Source: JBAZDC01 sp041654595 (GTDB taxonomy: Bacteria; Pseudomonadota; Gammaproteobacteria; Burkholderiales; Burkholderiaceae_B). From it: DNA of 24,762 nt. The DNA lies in the NCBI GenBank assembly GCA_964551305.1, contig CAZKBT010000043.1, positions 1 to 24,762 of the forward strand. Direction: 5' to 3'. The notes under the pieces were generated by a model. It had not been told where the DNA came from. It ran no database searches and saw only the letters and a list, made by a program, of their open reading frames with translations. Positions 23,501 through 24,762 of this stretch are shown here, piece by piece. Within the stretch, counting starts at the first letter, position 1; each line of letters begins with the position of its first letter. The position numbers were made by a program, and so were the translations under genes.

Positions 23501-24762
23501 TCGATGAGCCAATCGGCGGCCCGGATCACGTCCAGGTTGTGCTCGATGATCAGTAGTGAATGGCCGGATGCCAGCAGCTTGCGAAACGCGCGCATCAGGC
23601 GCGCGACGTCGTCGAAATGCAGGCCGGTCGTCGGTTCGTCGAACAGGAAAAGGCTGCCTTTCTTGGCGACTTTCGCCGTCGATATGCCCTGACGCGTAGC
23701 TTGGGCCAGGTGGCCGGCCAGCTTGAGCCGTTGCGCCTCCCCGCCCGACAGGGTGGGGACGGGTTGACCCAATTGCACGTATTCCAGGCCCACGTCGGCC
23801 AGCGGGGCCAGGCCTTGCTGCACGTCGCGCAAGCCGCTGAAAAACGCCAGCGCTTCGCTGACGGTCATCGCCAGTACGTCGTCTATGCCGGCCCGGCGGC
23901 CGAGATGCTCGACCTTGACTTCCAGGATCTCGGGGCGGAAGCGCTTGCCGTCGCAATCCGGGCAACGCAGATACACGTCCGACAAGAATTGCATTTCGAC
24001 GTGCTCGAAGCCCGTTCCCCCGCAGGTGGGGCAGCGTCCGTCACCGCTATTGAAGCTGAACGTGCCGGCGGTATAACCGCGTTCCTTGGATAGCGTGGCT
24101 TGCGCGAACAGCTTGCGTATGGCGTCGAAGGCGCCCACGTAGCTTGCGGGATTGGAGCGCGCCGTCTTGCCGATCGGGGTCTGGTCGACCATGACCACAT
24201 CCGCCAGTTGGTCCGCGCCCAGCAGTTGCCGGTAGGGGCCGGGCGCCTCGGTGGGCCGTCCGCGCTGCTTGAGAATGGCGGGATACAGGACGTCCTGGAT
24301 CAGCGTCGATTTGCCCGAGCCCGACACGCCGGTCAGGCAGACCAGCCTGCCCAGGGGGATCGAGACGGAAACATTTTTCAGGTTGTTGGCCGTCACGTCT
24401 TCGAGCAGCAGGCGCGGCGTGCTTTCCGTGACCGGCATGGGGCGCGGCGATTCGATGCGCAGCTTGTCGCCCAGGTACTTGCCGGTCAGCGTATCCGCCT
24501 GGCGCAATTGGGCGGGCGTGCCGTCGAACACGATCCGGCCGCCCCGCTCGCCGGGGCCGGGGCCGATGTCCAGGATGCGGTCTGCCGCGATCATGACCTG
24601 GGGATCGTGTTCGACGACGACCAGCGTATTGCCATTGGCGCGCAGCCTGTGCATGACCTCCACGACGCGATGCATGTCGCGCGGATGCAGGCCGATGGAC
24701 GGTTCGTCGAGCACGAACAGTGTGTTCACCAGCGAGGTGCCCAGCGCGGTCGTGAGGTTGAT
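20584..24762 (-). CDS. uvrA: Tandem-duplicated UvrA-like excinuclease ATPase (5' partial)
   Basis: The frame is open to the window edge, giving about 1392 visible residues. The gene starts outside; the GTG at 24729 lies within conserved INLTTALGTSLVNTLFVLDEP and is not a start. Counting from 24729, the protein holds the end of one ABC domain (LDEPSIGLHPRD, 7-18), then a full second ABC domain of unit 1 (Walker A GVSGSGKST 134-142, zinc module C233/C236/C256/C259, LSGGEAQR 327-334, FDEPTTGLH). A linker of about 440-500 leads into a second, complete unit: Walker A 530-538, CPKC 619-622, zinc module C768/C771/C792/C795, LSGGEAQR 908-915; then Walker A 1061-1069, zinc module C1161/C1164/C1184/C1187, LSGGEAQR 1251-1258. 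Canonical UvrA is about 940 residues with two ABC domains; this one should have four. UvrA recognises DNA damage with UvrB. Whether this protein does so is unproven. Confidence 0.93.
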   Translation of the reverse strand: MNLTTALGTSLVNTLFVLDEPSIGLHPRDMHRVVEVMHRLRANGNTLVVVEHDPQVMIAADRILDIGPGPGERGGRIVFDGTPAQLRQADTLTGKYLGDKLRIESPRPMPVTESTPRLLLEDVTANNLKNVSVSIPLGRLVCLTGVSGSGKSTLIQDVLYPAILKQRGRPTEAPGPYRQLLGADQLADVVMVDQTPIGKTARSNPASYVGAFDAIRKLFAQATLSKERGYTAGTFSFNSGDGRCPTCGGTGFEHVEMQFLSDVYLRCPDCDGKRFRPEILEVKVEHLGRRAGIDDVLAMTVSEALAFFSGLRDVQQGLAPLADVGLEYVQLGQPVPTLSGGEAQRLKLAGHLAQATRQGISTAKVAKKGSLFLFDEPTTGLHFDDVARLMRAFRKLLASGHSLLIIEHNLDVIRAADWLIDLGPEGGDKGGYLVGAGTPEQLKQNPESHTGKALRDYTSAIVYEDRSLQAMHVGEPALSYTAAPQADESVARDSGTPLQSLLGKQRRHVGASSIDILNAREHNLKGIDVSIPRDTFTVITGVSGSGKSTLAFDILFNEGQRRYLESLNAYARAIVQPAGKPDVDAIYGIPPTVAIEQRTSRGGRKSTVATMTEIHHFLRLLYVKLGTQMCPKCQVPVEPQRAEQIVAQLMREHKGTHIGLLAPLVSARKGYYTDLAKWAQAKGHTHLRVDGEFIAVAPWPRLDRYKEHTIELPIADLLVDPGNEDALREAVRGALEHGQGSMSVLLGLTDGQNPDLAQRRSASVSPHAVQKHFSVKRACPSCGDSFPEPDPRLFSYNSKHGWCPSCYGTGLRLKGFDEEQTGEETAWNDWYEQKPETCPDCHGARLNPVALAFRWRDRSIAELASMPVSEAQTFFAGLVIKGRESEIARDILVEIQGRLNFMRKVGLDYLALDRAAPTLSGGEAQRIRLAAQLGSNLQGVCYVLDEPTIGLHPRDNRILLDALHLLEGNGNTLVVVEHDEDTIRRADHVIDIGPGAGVRGGMVVAQGSVQDVMNNERSVTGRFLKQPLAHPIEPRRAISSDTPMIRIRGAHLHNLRNVNAELPVGRLTVVTGVSGSGKSTLAREVLLDNLAQAVSQRAAPQWQGCVEIQGWEAIDRVLEVDQTPIGKTPRSCPATYIGFWDDVRRLLADTRDARLRGWTATRFSFNTGDGRCPVCEGQGMRTIEMNFLPDVKVPCDACAGERFNRDTLGITWQGKSAGEILKMDVDDAIGFFAAHSKISRALQLMQDVGLGYLTLGQPSPTLSGGEAQRIKLVTELTKARLTDGVITTGRASRAPHTLYVLDEPTVGLSMADVEKLIHVLHRLVEAGNTVVVIEHNLDIIAEADWLLDLGPEGGNGGGRLVAGGSPEDVMSLKTGSHTGAVLREFLQASSVT

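Noticed and set aside
22237..23556. A 439-residue + strand open frame opposite the uvrA-like gene
   Set aside because: It is a shadow frame of high-GC codon usage; the - strand carries conserved UvrA motifs throughout.
20584..24762. Two separate uvrA genes rather than one fused gene
   Set aside because: The frame is continuous through the linker at about 23230-23410 with no stop codon, and no ribosome-binding site with a start was evident at the head of the second unit.

Overview
The window is GC-rich, densely packed chromosomal DNA from a betaproteobacterium, most likely an Alcaligenaceae member such as Bordetella or Achromobacter. I base this on the style of the pgk, fba, purE and gcdH proteins and on the cluster of housekeeping genes; no database search was possible. 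It holds 22 protein-coding genes. Two of them, gap and the large uvrA-like gene, run off the window edges. I see no rRNA, tRNA, CRISPR array, insertion sequence, phage gene or plasmid gene.

Layout. (1) 1-8045, mostly + strand: the end of gap, then pgk, a reverse-strand atypical SDR gene, a mogA-type gene, class II aldolase (fba), purC, purE, purK and a long-form tsaC/Sua5 gene. From fba to tsaC the genes abut or overlap by a few bases, so lower glycolysis, de novo purine synthesis and the first t6A-tRNA enzyme look like one transcript. (2) 8118-9574: an alpha/beta hydrolase (-) divergent from a MaoC-like hydratase (+). (3) 9562-12352, - strand: sulfate transporter genes sbp-cysT-cysW, with no cysA ATPase gene next to them. 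An AT-rich putative promoter region and a long palindrome lie upstream of sbp. (4) 12628-17723, - strand: chaC-like, pdxH, flavin reductase, an L-2-hydroxyglutarate-oxidase-like FAD enzyme, purU and gcdH in close succession. (5) 17902-18750: tcdA on the + strand, whose stop codon interlocks with that of the convergent pabC. (6) 18747-24762, - strand: uvrA-like, pabB and pabC, again overlapping.

The most unusual object is the gene at the right edge. It encodes two complete UvrA-like units in one reading frame, so the full protein should carry four ABC ATPase domains. It is translationally coupled to the two genes that make p-aminobenzoate for folate. PabB and PabC are encoded in different frames with a 58-base overlap, exactly where many proteobacteria have a single fused PabB-PabC protein.

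Several genes share pathways across the window. purC, purE and purK need one-carbon units that PurU can supply as formate from 10-formyl-THF, and pabB/pabC feed folate synthesis. tsaC and tcdA act at the start and end of the t6A to cyclic-t6A tRNA modification path. The LhgO-like enzyme and GcdH sit on two alternative routes of glutarate breakdown. Apart from the UvrA tandem gene and its coupling to pabB/pabC, the window is ordinary core genome, and I do not see a convincing wholly new system.
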